From contig NZ_CANMIJ010000002.1 in the NCBI RefSeq assembly GCF_947497915.1, positions 620,001-684,000 of the forward strand: DNA of 64,000 nt, in the 5' to 3' direction. A model generated the notes under the pieces. It saw only the letters and a program-made list of their open reading frames with translations. It was not told where the DNA came from and made no database searches. The translations under genes were made by a program, and so were the position numbers. Shown piece after piece: positions 54,397 through 62,783 of this stretch. The stretch is from an uncultured Erythrobacter sp. (lineage in GTDB: Bacteria; Pseudomonadota; Alphaproteobacteria; Sphingomonadales; Sphingomonadaceae). Positions within the stretch are counted from its first letter, which is position 1; every line of letters begins with the position of its first letter.

Positions 54397-57063
54397 GTGA
54401 TCCAGAATTCGAGCAATTCACGTGTCCGGGCGGTGCTCGGCCCGACCAATACCGGCAAGACCCACCTCGCGATTGAGCGGATGTGTGCCCACTCGAGCGG
54501 AATGATGGGATTTCCGCTGCGATTGCTGGCGCGCGAAGTGTATGACAGGGTACGCGCGATCAAAGGTGATAATGCTGTCGCGTTGATCACCGGTGAGCAG
54601 CGGATCGAACCGCCCAATGCGCGCTATTTCTGCTGCACGATGGAAGCCATGGACCGGCGCGGTGGCGGCCACGCTTTTGTCGCGATTGACGAGGCGCAGA
54701 TCGGCGCAGACCCGGAACGCGGACATATCTTTACAGATCGTCTGCTGAATGCGCGGGGACGCGAGGAAACCATGATCCTCGGCTCGGCCACGTTAGAACC
54801 GATTGTCAAAGCTTTGATCCCGGGCGTCGAAATGGTCGAGCGCCCGCGTTTCTCGACCCTCTCCCACGCAGGCACAGCCAAATTGTCGCGGCTTCCCCCG
54901 CGCAGCGCTGTCGTCGCATTCTCGGTAGAGCAGGTTTACGCCATGGCCGAAGCGTTGCGGCGCTTTAGAGGCGGAGCAGCGGTGGTGATGGGCGCACTTT
55001 CACCAGAAACACGTAACAAACAGGTCGAGTTGTTCCAAAATGGTGAAGTCGATTACATTGTCGCGACCGATGCCATCGGCATGGGGCTCAATCTCGACCT
55101 GAACCATGTGGCCTTTGCGGCTTTGTCCAAATTTGATGGGCGGCGGAAACGGCGGCTTACTCCGGCTGAGATGGCGCAAATTGCAGGCCGCGCGGGTCGT
55201 CACCAACGCGATGGCAGTTTTGGGACATTGGCGGGCGGCGGTACACGCTCCGGCGCGCCGCTTGAATTTACCGACGAAGAAGTCTTCGCGATTGAAGAGC
55301 ACAAATTCGCGCCGCTCACCAAACTGCATTGGCGCGAGGCCGAACCGCGCTTTGCCACATTGCCCGTTTTGATCGGAGACCTCGAAAGCCGTCCGCGCCA
55401 CGATGTTCTCCGCTCTGCCCCACCCGCGATTGATCTCGCGGTGCTCAAACGGCTCGCCGATGATCCAATTGCAAAGACTGTGCGCGGGTCTGGCCTTGTC
55501 CGCAGGTTTTGGGAGGCGTGCTCGCTTCCCGATTTTCGCCAGATCGGCGTTGACCCGCATTCACGGTTTGTCGCGCGGCTTTGGCAAGATTTATGCGATG
55601 GCTATTTGGGTGCGGATTTTGTGGCTGCACGCATCGCCGAGCTCGATCGGACGGGCGGCGACATTGATACTTTGCAGGGAAGGATAGCCGCGATCCGATC
55701 CTGGGCCTATATCTGCCAGCGGCCGGACTGGGTTCTGGCACGAGACGAGATGGCTGCGCGGGCCCGCGCGGTCGAAGCAAAGCTGTCCGATGCGCTGCAT
55801 GCGCGGCTGACCGAACGCTTTGTCAATCGAAGGACGACAATACTGATGAAATCGCTTGGGCAAGATGCCGGCGCACTTCCTGTCACGCTTGAAACGGATG
55901 GCCGGATCACCGTTGAGGGTGAACTGATCGGAAAGCTTGAGGGCTTCCGTTTCACCGTTGATGCCGGAACGGGTCTGGCCGACCGCAAGATGCTGCTTTC
56001 TGCAGGCGAAAAGGCGATGCCCGCTATCCTAGCGCAGCGGGCAGAATATTTGCTGGGCGACGGGATCGAAGAGCTTGCGATCGAGCGCGGTGCAATCCGT
56101 TGGCAAGGCAGCAAGCTCGCCGATATCGCGATGCCGGATGATTTTTCGGCGGCGCGCCTCACTTTATCGCGCGACATTGCTTTGCTGGCGGAGCCCGCGC
56201 GCGGAAAACTCGAGGCCGGTCTCTCCGACTGGCTGACCGCGAAGCTTGAGCCGCTTGCCCCTTTGCGCAAACTGGCCGAGGCTGCGCGCAATCCGGAAGC
56301 AGGCTCGCAGGCGCGGGCGCTTCTGATTACGCTTATCGATGCGCGCGGCGTTGTGAGCCGCGAACAGGCAGGGTTAGAGCATCTGCCCAAGGAAATGCGC
56401 CCATTCCTGCGCAAGCTGGGCGTGACGTTTGGCGCTCTCGATATCTTTGCGCACCCACTGCTAAAGCCAGCACCGCGGCAATTGCTGCACACTCTGGGTC
56501 TGGACAAGCGTCCGCTTCAGGACGCGATGCTGCCGGTGATCGCTGAAACGAAACAGCTCCCCGCCGGATACCGCCCCGCTGGATCGCAAGTGATCCGCGT
56601 CGATCTGGCCGAGAAGATCTTGCGCGCCGCCTTTGAAGCGCGCGCCAAGGCGACCGATACCACATCTAAAAATCGCAATCCGCGTTTCCGGCTCACCCTT
56701 GCGCTGCCCATTTCGATTGGCCTCGAAGAGGAGAATGCACGGCGGTTGCTCGGGAGCGCAGGTTTCAAGGTTCAGCGTGCTCGCGCTCTGGACGAGGCAG
56801 CGCATGGCCCGCCCGCTCCCGATAGCTGGACATGGCGCCCACGCCGCCCGGGCGATACGCAAAGTCGCGGGAAACCAGATAATCGCAGGCGCAGCGCGCC
56901 AAGGGATGAGCGCGCCGCCAAGCATAAAGGTGGCCAAAGAGCCGGGGCAAGAGGCAAACCCAAGGGTAAGGGCGGCCCTCGCCCTCCTAAACCGCACAGC
57001 GATACCGGCCCCGCCAAAGCAAGCGGCGCATTCGATGGATTGGCGGACCTGCTGGGCGGATGA
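54397..57063 (+). CDS. SUV3-like DEAD/H-box helicase
   Basis: This 888 aa superfamily 2 helicase resembles mitochondrial SUV3 and is common in alphaproteobacteria. Walker A GPTNTGKT (15-22), the DEAQ box, LGSATLE, VATDAIGMGLNLDLNH and AGRAGRHQRDGSFGT give a complete helicase core in the first 300 residues. A long helical region follows, and then a basic tail of about 80 residues rich in Arg, Lys, Gly and Pro. It probably unwinds RNA. The start is GTG at 54397. The stop overlaps the S4-domain gene (ATGA). Confidence 0.88.
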   Translation: MIQNSSNSRVRAVLGPTNTGKTHLAIERMCAHSSGMMGFPLRLLAREVYDRVRAIKGDNAVALITGEQRIEPPNARYFCCTMEAMDRRGGGHAFVAIDEAQIGADPERGHIFTDRLLNARGREETMILGSATLEPIVKALIPGVEMVERPRFSTLSHAGTAKLSRLPPRSAVVAFSVEQVYAMAEALRRFRGGAAVVMGALSPETRNKQVELFQNGEVDYIVATDAIGMGLNLDLNHVAFAALSKFDGRRKRRLTPAEMAQIAGRAGRHQRDGSFGTLAGGGTRSGAPLEFTDEEVFAIEEHKFAPLTKLHWREAEPRFATLPVLIGDLESRPRHDVLRSAPPAIDLAVLKRLADDPIAKTVRGSGLVRRFWEACSLPDFRQIGVDPHSRFVARLWQDLCDGYLGADFVAARIAELDRTGGDIDTLQGRIAAIRSWAYICQRPDWVLARDEMAARARAVEAKLSDALHARLTERFVNRRTTILMKSLGQDAGALPVTLETDGRITVEGELIGKLEGFRFTVDAGTGLADRKMLLSAGEKAMPAILAQRAEYLLGDGIEELAIERGAIRWQGSKLADIAMPDDFSAARLTLSRDIALLAEPARGKLEAGLSDWLTAKLEPLAPLRKLAEAARNPEAGSQARALLITLIDARGVVSREQAGLEHLPKEMRPFLRKLGVTFGALDIFAHPLLKPAPRQLLHTLGLDKRPLQDAMLPVIAETKQLPAGYRPAGSQVIRVDLAEKILRAAFEARAKATDTTSKNRNPRFRLTLALPISIGLEEENARRLLGSAGFKVQRARALDEAAHGPPAPDSWTWRPRRPGDTQSRGKPDNRRRSAPRDERAAKHKGGQRAGARGKPKGKGGPRPPKPHSDTGPAKASGAFDGLADLLGG

Positions 57064-57344
57064 GCGAAAGCGGGCATGAGCATGACGGCGAAACCATCCG
57101 GCTAGACCGGCTGCTGGTTTACCTCCGTTTTGCCCGCACACGGTCTGCTGCATGCGCGATGATCGAAGGTCACGCCTTTCGGCGAAACCGTGTCCATGTG
57201 AAGCGCGTAAGTGAGAATGTCGCAGTGGGCGATGTGCTTACCTTTATGCAGGGCGAAACCGTCCGAATCGTGGAGGTGCTGACCCTGCCCGATCGCCGCG
57301 CATCGCCAGCCGCGGCCAAACAACACTACCGCGACCTAGGCTGA
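57060..57344 (+). CDS. S4-domain RNA-binding protein (Hsp15-like)
   Basis: This 94 aa protein has an S4 RNA-binding domain: IRLDRLLVYLRFARTRSAACAMIEGHAFRRNRVHV (about 11-45). It matches the Hsp15/HslR group, which binds free 50S subunits carrying nascent chains. The gene overlaps the helicase stop by four bases, so both RNA-binding proteins are coupled. It is short but complete. Confidence 0.88.
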   Translation: MSESGHEHDGETIRLDRLLVYLRFARTRSAACAMIEGHAFRRNRVHVKRVSENVAVGDVLTFMQGETVRIVEVLTLPDRRASPAAAKQHYRDLG

Positions 57345-57440
57345 GAGGGCGCTCCAGACCATTCTCACCCTTGACCCAAGTCGCGAAATCGCCATAGCAC
57401 CTCGCGTTCGAACACGCGTTATTTCCGAGAGCCTTCTTTT

Positions 57441-57779
57441 ATGACTTACGTCGTCACCGATGACTGCATCAAATGCAAATACACCGACTGCGTCGAAGTG
57501 TGTCCGGTGGATTGCTTTTACGAAGGCGAAAACATGCTGGTCATCAACCCCAGCGAATGCATCGATTGCGGCGTGTGCGAACCGGAATGCCCAGCAGAGG
57601 CGATCCTGCCAGACACCGAAGATGGCCTTGAGAAATGGCTTGAGCTGAACACCAAGTTTTCGGCGGAATGGCCCAACATCACCAGCCAGAAAGAGCCGCC
57701 TGCAGACGCAGACGATCACAAGGGTGAAAAGGGCAAGTTTGAGAAGTTCTTCAGCGCCGAGCCAGGCGAAGGCGACTAA
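57441..57779 (+). CDS. fdxA: 7Fe ferredoxin FdxA
   Basis: This 112 aa ferredoxin carries [3Fe-4S] and [4Fe-4S] clusters. [20 protein letters not shown] and [18 protein letters not shown] give the two Cys sets. The C-terminal half (about 60-112) is a charged extension (Lys, Glu, Pro), as in other FdxA proteins. It follows the S4 gene after 96 bases and precedes carD across 324 bases. Its electron partners are not indicated here. Confidence 0.95.
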   Translation: MTYVVTDDCIKCKYTDCVEVCPVDCFYEGENMLVINPSECIDCGVCEPECPAEAILPDTEDGLEKWLELNTKFSAEWPNITSQKEPPADADDHKGEKGKFEKFFSAEPGEGD

Positions 57780-58103
57780 GCCCTGACGCGAACCAATTCA
57801 GTCTTGTCTGACCGGTTCGACCAACAAACTGAAACAGACCCGCCCGCCCGATTCCACGTTCGGGACGTGATCGTGCGCGGCCATTGTTCAGACTCGCAAT
57901 TTTGTTGCGATTATGTTATATAATCATGCAAGCGCGCCGGTTGGTCCCGGTGTTGGCGATGAAAACTAGAAAGGCCGCAGCCCAACAATCACAGTTTAGG
58001 ACGGTTCGCTCCGGTGCTTGTGCCCGCCTCTCATGGGCCGCGTAGCGCTGAACCAATCCCTTGTTTGTGACACGGCGGGCAAAGCCGAACGAAAGGAATC
58101 CGC
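57780..58103 (+). promoter_or_regulatory. carD upstream region
   Basis: These 324 bases between fdxA and carD hold no credible gene. An exact -10 hexamer TATAAT lies at 57919-57924 but no good -35 sits 16-18 bases before it. If it is used, the carD leader is about 170 bases. GANTC sites lie at 57850, 57891 and 58096. The ribosome-binding AAAGGA is just before the carD start. Confidence 0.35.
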
Positions 58104-58640
58104 ATGGCAAGCAATGCGCTCGCATTCACAGTTGGCGACTATGTTGTTTACCCGAAACACGGCGTTGGCCGCGTTATCGAACTGCAAAACGAAGAAATCG
58201 CAGGCATGCAGCTGGAACTGTATGTCCTCCGCTTTGAAAAAGAGCGCATGACGCTCCGCGTGCCGACCAACAAAGTTGAGTCGATCGGGATGCGTAAGCT
58301 TTCTTCGGATAAGACACTGAAAGAAGCCATGGAAACGCTCAAGGGCAAGCCCAAGGTGAAACGCACCATGTGGTCTCGCCGTGCGCAGGAATACGAAGCG
58401 AAGATCAACTCAGGCGAGATCGTTTTGATCGCCGAGGTGACACGCGATCTGTTCCGTCCCGAAGATCAGCCAGAGCAAAGCTATTCAGAGCGTCAAATCT
58501 TTGAAGCGGCCTCCAGCCGTCTCGCCCGCGAGCTGGGCGCGATGGAAGAGACCGACGAAGCCACCGCTCTCGAGAAGATCCTCGACGTTCTGCGTGAGCA
58601 TGCTCCGCAATATTACGACAATGATGACGACGACAGCTAA
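58104..58640 (+). CDS. carD: CarD/CdnL-type transcription regulator
   Basis: It binds RNA polymerase beta through its N-terminal Tudor-like domain and stabilises promoter complexes, notably for rRNA. The 178 aa protein has ALAFTVGDYVVYPKHGVGRV at the N-terminus (about 4-23), the CarD signature. A helical DNA-binding C-terminus follows (WSRRAQEYEAKINSGEI, about 92-108, and YSERQIFEAASSRLARELG). An Asp-rich tail ends it. A terminator lies 28 bases after the stop. Confidence 0.93.
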   Translation: MASNALAFTVGDYVVYPKHGVGRVIELQNEEIAGMQLELYVLRFEKERMTLRVPTNKVESIGMRKLSSDKTLKEAMETLKGKPKVKRTMWSRRAQEYEAKINSGEIVLIAEVTRDLFRPEDQPEQSYSERQIFEAASSRLARELGAMEETDEATALEKILDVLREHAPQYYDNDDDDS

Positions 58641-58667
58641 AGCTGCGCATCTGTCTCAAAACATTCA

Positions 58668-58697
58668 AAGGGCTGCCCCACCGGGCGGCCCTTTTTG
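58668..58697 (+). terminator. Rho-independent terminator after carD
   Basis: AAGGGCTGCCC pairs with GGGCGGCCCTT (one G-U pair) over a CACC-type loop, followed by TTTTTG. It ends the carD transcript. Confidence 0.85.
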
Positions 58698-58800
58698 ATT
58701 CGCGCTCAATCGATGGGCAATTCCTCCAAACCCTTGCGCATGGCCCATTGGTGTATTACATCAGCAATACGCTATTTCGTATTCAAGTGGAGACACGCAA

Positions 58801-59577
58801 ATGATCGAACGGATTTTAAAACGCCTCGCCCCGCTGGCGGCTTTGGCCATGGGTGCCACGCTTTCGGGCTGCGGCAATATTGATATGACCATCAATGGCA
58901 AAGAAGGGGTTCCCCTGTCCGAGCTTGATATGACGGGCGCTTCGCCAACAGAATTGGTGGTAGCCACCAACGCCACTGTTGTAGTGACAGAGGGTAAAAC
59001 CCTCACCATTGCGGTGGAGAATGATCCGGAAACCGCCCTGCGCTTTATTCTGGATGAAGAAACGTTTGGCGTGACCAGCGATCCCGATCTCGAAATCAAA
59101 GACGGCGCCGCAATCGTTCGCGTCACCATGCCCGCACCAAACAATATCGTGATCGCCGGATCGGGTTCGGTTGAAACGAATGCAGTTTCTGCCAATCCCG
59201 AACTCGTTATCGGTGGATCGGGCTCTGTTGTGATGGATTCCATCGCGGCCGAAACACTCCAAATCAACATTGGCGGATCGGGCTCTGTCAAAGGCAGCGG
59301 CACGGCAGACCGGCTCGAAGTGAATATCGGCGGATCGGGCAATGTTGAATTGAACGATCTGAAAGCAGGCGATGCTGAAGTCTCGATCGGCGGATCAGGC
59401 AGTGTCAGCTTCGCGTCGGATGGCGAAGTCGAAGCGAACATCGCAGGCGCCGGCGATGTAAATGTAACCGGCGGTGCCAAATGCACACTCAGCAGCTTTG
59501 GCTCGGGCACATTAAACTGCGCACCAGCCGAGGAAACTGGCGCAGAAGCAGAACCGGCTGCCCTCGAAGAGAGTTGA
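58801..59577 (+). CDS. GIN-domain (DUF2807) lipoprotein
   Basis: This 258 aa protein has a lipoprotein signal ending LSGC (Cys24) and a DUF2807/GIN head domain (about 30-225). The latter carries six copies of a Gly-Ser-Gly turn (119, 138, 158, 177, 197 and 215) spaced 18-20 residues apart. This spacing fits a right-handed beta-helix, one turn per repeat. An acidic Ala/Glu tail follows. Family function is unknown, though many members are cell-surface proteins. A terminator follows 40 bases downstream. Confidence 0.88.
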   Translation: MIERILKRLAPLAALAMGATLSGCGNIDMTINGKEGVPLSELDMTGASPTELVVATNATVVVTEGKTLTIAVENDPETALRFILDEETFGVTSDPDLEIKDGAAIVRVTMPAPNNIVIAGSGSVETNAVSANPELVIGGSGSVVMDSIAAETLQINIGGSGSVKGSGTADRLEVNIGGSGNVELNDLKAGDAEVSIGGSGSVSFASDGEVEANIAGAGDVNVTGGAKCTLSSFGSGTLNCAPAEETGAEAEPAALEES

Positions 59578-59617
59578 TCCAAGCCAGATTGAAGCGGTCT
59601 CGCTTGCAATCTTGAAC

Positions 59618-59658
59618 AGAGCGCGCATGGTACCGTCCATGCGCGCTCTTTCGTTTTT
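59618..59658 (+). terminator. Rho-independent terminator after the GIN-domain gene
   Basis: A perfect 13-bp stem (AGAGCGCGCATGG at 59618-59630, CCATGCGCGCTCT at 59637-59649) with a 6-base loop is followed by TTCGTTTTT. Each arm contains one ATG: 59627 and 59639. These are the two candidate starts of the next gene, so this one element may combine a terminator and a start region. Confidence 0.8.
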
Positions 59659-59971
59659 GATGCTTGCTGCGGCAGGCGTTTCGCTCTCCGGTTGCCTCGG
59701 TACTGTTGCTGATGTTGTGACGGCTCCGGTGAAGATCGGCAGCAAGGCCGTCGACCTTGCCACAACAAGCCAATCCGAGGCGGATGAAAAGCGCGGGCGC
59801 GAAATCCGCAAGCGCGAAGAAAAGCTCGGCAAGCTAGAGCGGCGCTATGGCAAAGAGCTTAGGAAGTGTCAGGACGGTGACCGAAAGGCCTGCGGTGATG
59901 CACAGGTGACTTACCGCGAGATGCAGGACTTAATCCCGGCCCTCCTCGTAGAGCCCGATACGGACGGTTAA
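59639..59971 (+). CDS. Small uncharacterised lipoprotein
   Basis: From ATG 59639 this is 110 aa, with a lipoprotein signal ending LSGC (Cys19). The mature part is a charged helical region (EADEKRGREIRKREEKLGKL, about 46-65) suggesting a coiled coil. Two Cys (KCQDGDRKACGD) and a short acidic end follow. ATG 59627 would add four residues. Both ATGs are inside the upstream terminator stem, so initiation would be weak unless the transcript starts nearby. No family recognised. It overlaps the end of the tsaC-like gene by four bases. Confidence 0.6.
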   Translation: MRALSFLMLAAAGVSLSGCLGTVADVVTAPVKIGSKAVDLATTSQSEADEKRGREIRKREEKLGKLERRYGKELRKCQDGDRKACGDAQVTYREMQDLIPALLVEPDTDG

Positions 59972-60945
59972 TCTGTTGGCGCGGCGGCGCGGCGGAGCCT
60001 GTCATTGATCGCGCGCCCAATCCCATCATCCGGTATTGGTGCAATCGCGATTGAGGGTTTGTCGGACGCGGCACCTTGGTGGAGGCAATCGTATAGGTTC
60101 GAAGCCGCCTCCTGCAGATTGCCCGACGATGACAGCATGCAGTCAACACTCACAATAGGCCCAAAACCGATCAAGAACTCGTCTGGCGCAACTTTTTCCG
60201 CGTTGAGGCGCACCGGCTTTCCCGGTGCATAATGGCTGGCGAGCTGACCGGGTGCTTCAATTGTCGCCCCCTTGCCATCCGTTCCTGCGGGTTTTGACAG
60301 ACCTTCGTCAAAATAATGCCGATGAAGCGCATCAAGATCGATCGGGCCGGGCCGCAATTCCTCCCATTGGCCGTTCTCGCGAATGGCAACGATGCTCGAT
60401 TCGACGCCCGCTTTTGTCGGCCCTCCGTCCAACACCAGATCGATGCGGCCATCCAGCGATGCCAACACATGTTCGGCAGTTGTTGGGCTGATGAAGCCGC
60501 TTCGATTGGCAGATGGTGCTGCAAGCGGAAAGTCCACAATGTCCAGCAATTGGCGCATCACCGGATGGCTGGGGCAGCGGACGGCTATCGTATCCACGCC
60601 TGCTGTTACCGCCGGAGCAAGGTTTGCATCTGGCCTCAAGGGGACAACAACGGTCAGCGGACCGGGCCAAACAGTCATGACAGCAATTTCGGCGGGTGTT
60701 GACCACTGCGCATATTGCGCAGCCTGCTGTTCATCCCTAACATGTACGATCAGCGGGTTGAAACTGGGACGCCCTTTAGCGGCGTAAATCTTCGCCACAG
60801 CGTCTGTGCTATCGGCCCTAGCAGCAAGGCCGTAAACAGTCTCCGTCGGCACAGCGACAAGGCCGCCCGATTCTAGAATCGCAGCCGCCTTTGCGATTCC
60901 TTTGGCGTCCGCCAGCACCACTTCCGTAACGTTCTTGCCGCTCAT
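59968..60945 (-). CDS. L-threonylcarbamoyladenylate synthase (TsaC/Sua5 type)
   Basis: It makes threonylcarbamoyl-AMP from threonine, bicarbonate and ATP for tRNA t6A37. The 325 aa protein has the YrdC domain with GGLVAVPTETVYGLAARAD (about 25-43), a KGRPSFNPLIVH motif and the FPLAAPSANRSGFISPT segment. A C-terminal Sua5 extension is present (about 205-325), so it is the Sua5 form rather than the short TsaC. ATG at 60945 avoids a longer, unconvincing frame. It is divergent from the acyl-CoA dehydrogenase gene. Confidence 0.92.
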   Translation of the reverse strand: MSGKNVTEVVLADAKGIAKAAAILESGGLVAVPTETVYGLAARADSTDAVAKIYAAKGRPSFNPLIVHVRDEQQAAQYAQWSTPAEIAVMTVWPGPLTVVVPLRPDANLAPAVTAGVDTIAVRCPSHPVMRQLLDIVDFPLAAPSANRSGFISPTTAEHVLASLDGRIDLVLDGGPTKAGVESSIVAIRENGQWEELRPGPIDLDALHRHYFDEGLSKPAGTDGKGATIEAPGQLASHYAPGKPVRLNAEKVAPDEFLIGFGPIVSVDCMLSSSGNLQEAASNLYDCLHQGAASDKPSIAIAPIPDDGIGRAINDRLRRAAAPTD

Positions 60946-60962
60946 GCATTGGTCGCTATATT

Positions 60963-60982
60963 CTTGGCGAAGCGCTGCCAAG
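60963..60982. promoter_or_regulatory. Inverted repeat in the sua5/acyl-CoA dehydrogenase divergent region
   Basis: CTTGGC at 60963-60968 and GCCAAG at 60977-60982 form a dyad with eight bases between, the size of an operator for a dimeric regulator. It is in the 92 bp between divergent starts. No regulator gene is nearby, so the role is a guess. Confidence 0.3.
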
Positions 60983-61037
60983 CGAAACGCGCTTTTCCGA
61001 TCAATTTGCGCCTTACTGAAACAGGACGAACACGCCC

Positions 61038-62780
61038 GTGACACCTTATACGCCCCCAACCCAAGACCAGCTGCTCGCTATCCGTGTGAATGCAGGAATT
61101 GAAGAGATCGCGGCATCCGAAAAGTACGCTCATGCAGAAGCCGATCTGGTCGAGGCGATTGTCGATGGCGTTGGCCAATTTGCGGCGGGCGAGTTTGCGC
61201 CGCTCAACCGGATTGGTGATCTGGAAGGGGCGAAGCTCGAAAATGGCGTGGTGCGCCTGCCGGATGGTTTCAAAGAAGCGTACGATTCCTACGTCGAGCA
61301 AGGGTGGAACGCGATTGCCTCTCCAGAGGCGCATGGCGGACAGGGCCTGCCATTCACCCTGTCGTGCAACGTGCTTGAGAATCTGGGTTCGGCCAACATG
61401 GCGTTTTGTTTGCTGCCAATGCTTTCAGTCGGCGCGATTGAGGCGCTGGAACATCACGGCAGCGCCGATCAACAGGCAACCTATCTGCCCGATCTCGTCA
61501 GCGGCAAATGGTCTGGCACGATGAACCTGACCGAACCGGCCGCGGGCAGCGATGTCGGCGCGCTTCGCTCTACTGCGGTGCCGATTGAAGACGGCGCAGA
61601 TGCGGGTAAGTACAAAATCAAAGGCCAAAAAATCTACATCACCTGGGGTGAGCACGAACTGGCCGAGAATATCATCCATCTGGTCCTTGCCCGCCTGCCG
61701 GACGCGCCAGAGGGATCGCGCGGTATCTCGCTGTTTGTTGTTCCGAAATATCACGTCAATGCGGACGGCTCGCTTGGCAATCGCAACGATCTGCGCTGTG
61801 TCAGCCTTGAGCATAAGCTTGGCATCAACGCCTCGCCGACTTGCGTGATGAGTTACGGCGACAATGATGATTGCATCGGAGAATTGGTGGGTCAGCCCAA
61901 TCGCGGACTGATGGCCATGTTCACGATGATGAACAATGCGCGGATCAATGTCGGCAACCAAGGCACACAAATCGCAGAGCGCGCAACGCAGCAAGCCATT
62001 TCCTATGCCGCAGACCGCGTTCAATCGGCCCGCGCCGGGTCACCGGACAAGACACCAGTGGCGATTATTGAGCACCCCGATGTGCGGCGCATGATCCTGC
62101 GCATGAAATCTCTGACAGAGGCTGTGCGCGCCCTGCTCTATTACTGCGCAGGTCAGGTTGATCGCGGCGCGATTGGCAATACCGATGCGGCAAGCCGCGC
62201 CGAAGTCCTCGTCCCGCTGCTTAAGGCATGGGGCACCGATATCGGTGTCGAAGTCGCCGGGATCGGTATTCAAATTCACGGCGGAATGGGCTTCGTCGAA
62301 GAAACTGGCGCCGCGCAGCATTGGCGCGATTCCCGCATTGCCCCGATCTATGAAGGCACCAACGGCATTCAGGCCGCCGACCTTGTAACTCGAAAGCTAG
62401 GCCTTGAAGGCGGGGAAGCGATGATCGGGTTGTTCGATGAAATCACGCGTGATGCCTCGGGCGAGGCGGCGCTGTCAGCGCTCGCAGTCGACTGCGCCAA
62501 TGTCGCGCGCTGGATGCGCGATGAGGCGAGCCTTGATGATAGACTCGCGGGCAGTGTTCCGTTCTGCACAATGGCTGCGGTCGCGGTTGCGGGTTGGCAA
62601 ATGATGAAGCAGGCCGATGCTGTCGCGAATGGTTCTGCGCCTTCGCTGGCGCAAACAAAGCCTGTCACCGCGCGGTTCTTCCTCGACCGTATCGTGCCCG
62701 AGGCGCACGGCTTAAAGGCCGGCGCGATTGCCGGTTCTGAACTGCTTTATGCGATTTCGAGCGAGAAGCTCGCCGGATAA
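61038..62780 (+). CDS. Acyl-CoA dehydrogenase (extended type)
   Basis: This FAD enzyme oxidises acyl-CoA to trans-2-enoyl-CoA. At 580 aa it is longer than the usual 380-400, having an N-terminal extension and a C-terminal domain typical of the long Acyl-CoA_dh_C family. FAD/substrate motifs include WSGTMNLTEPAAGSDVGALRSTA (about 155-177), IKGQKIYITWGEHEL, and GIQIHGGMGFVEETGAAQHWRDSRIAPIYEGTNGIQA. The start is GTG at 61038. The dyad at 60963-60982 lies in its promoter region. Confidence 0.9.
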   Translation: MTPYTPPTQDQLLAIRVNAGIEEIAASEKYAHAEADLVEAIVDGVGQFAAGEFAPLNRIGDLEGAKLENGVVRLPDGFKEAYDSYVEQGWNAIASPEAHGGQGLPFTLSCNVLENLGSANMAFCLLPMLSVGAIEALEHHGSADQQATYLPDLVSGKWSGTMNLTEPAAGSDVGALRSTAVPIEDGADAGKYKIKGQKIYITWGEHELAENIIHLVLARLPDAPEGSRGISLFVVPKYHVNADGSLGNRNDLRCVSLEHKLGINASPTCVMSYGDNDDCIGELVGQPNRGLMAMFTMMNNARINVGNQGTQIAERATQQAISYAADRVQSARAGSPDKTPVAIIEHPDVRRMILRMKSLTEAVRALLYYCAGQVDRGAIGNTDAASRAEVLVPLLKAWGTDIGVEVAGIGIQIHGGMGFVEETGAAQHWRDSRIAPIYEGTNGIQAADLVTRKLGLEGGEAMIGLFDEITRDASGEAALSALAVDCANVARWMRDEASLDDRLAGSVPFCTMAAVAVAGWQMMKQADAVANGSAPSLAQTKPVTARFFLDRIVPEAHGLKAGAIAGSELLYAISSEKLAG

Positions 62781-62783
62781 ACC

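Noticed and set aside
58761-59768. 335-codon minus-strand frame opposite the GIN-domain gene
   Set aside because: Its Ser/Pro/Ala repeats are only the reverse reading of the Gly-Ser-Gly turns in the real gene.
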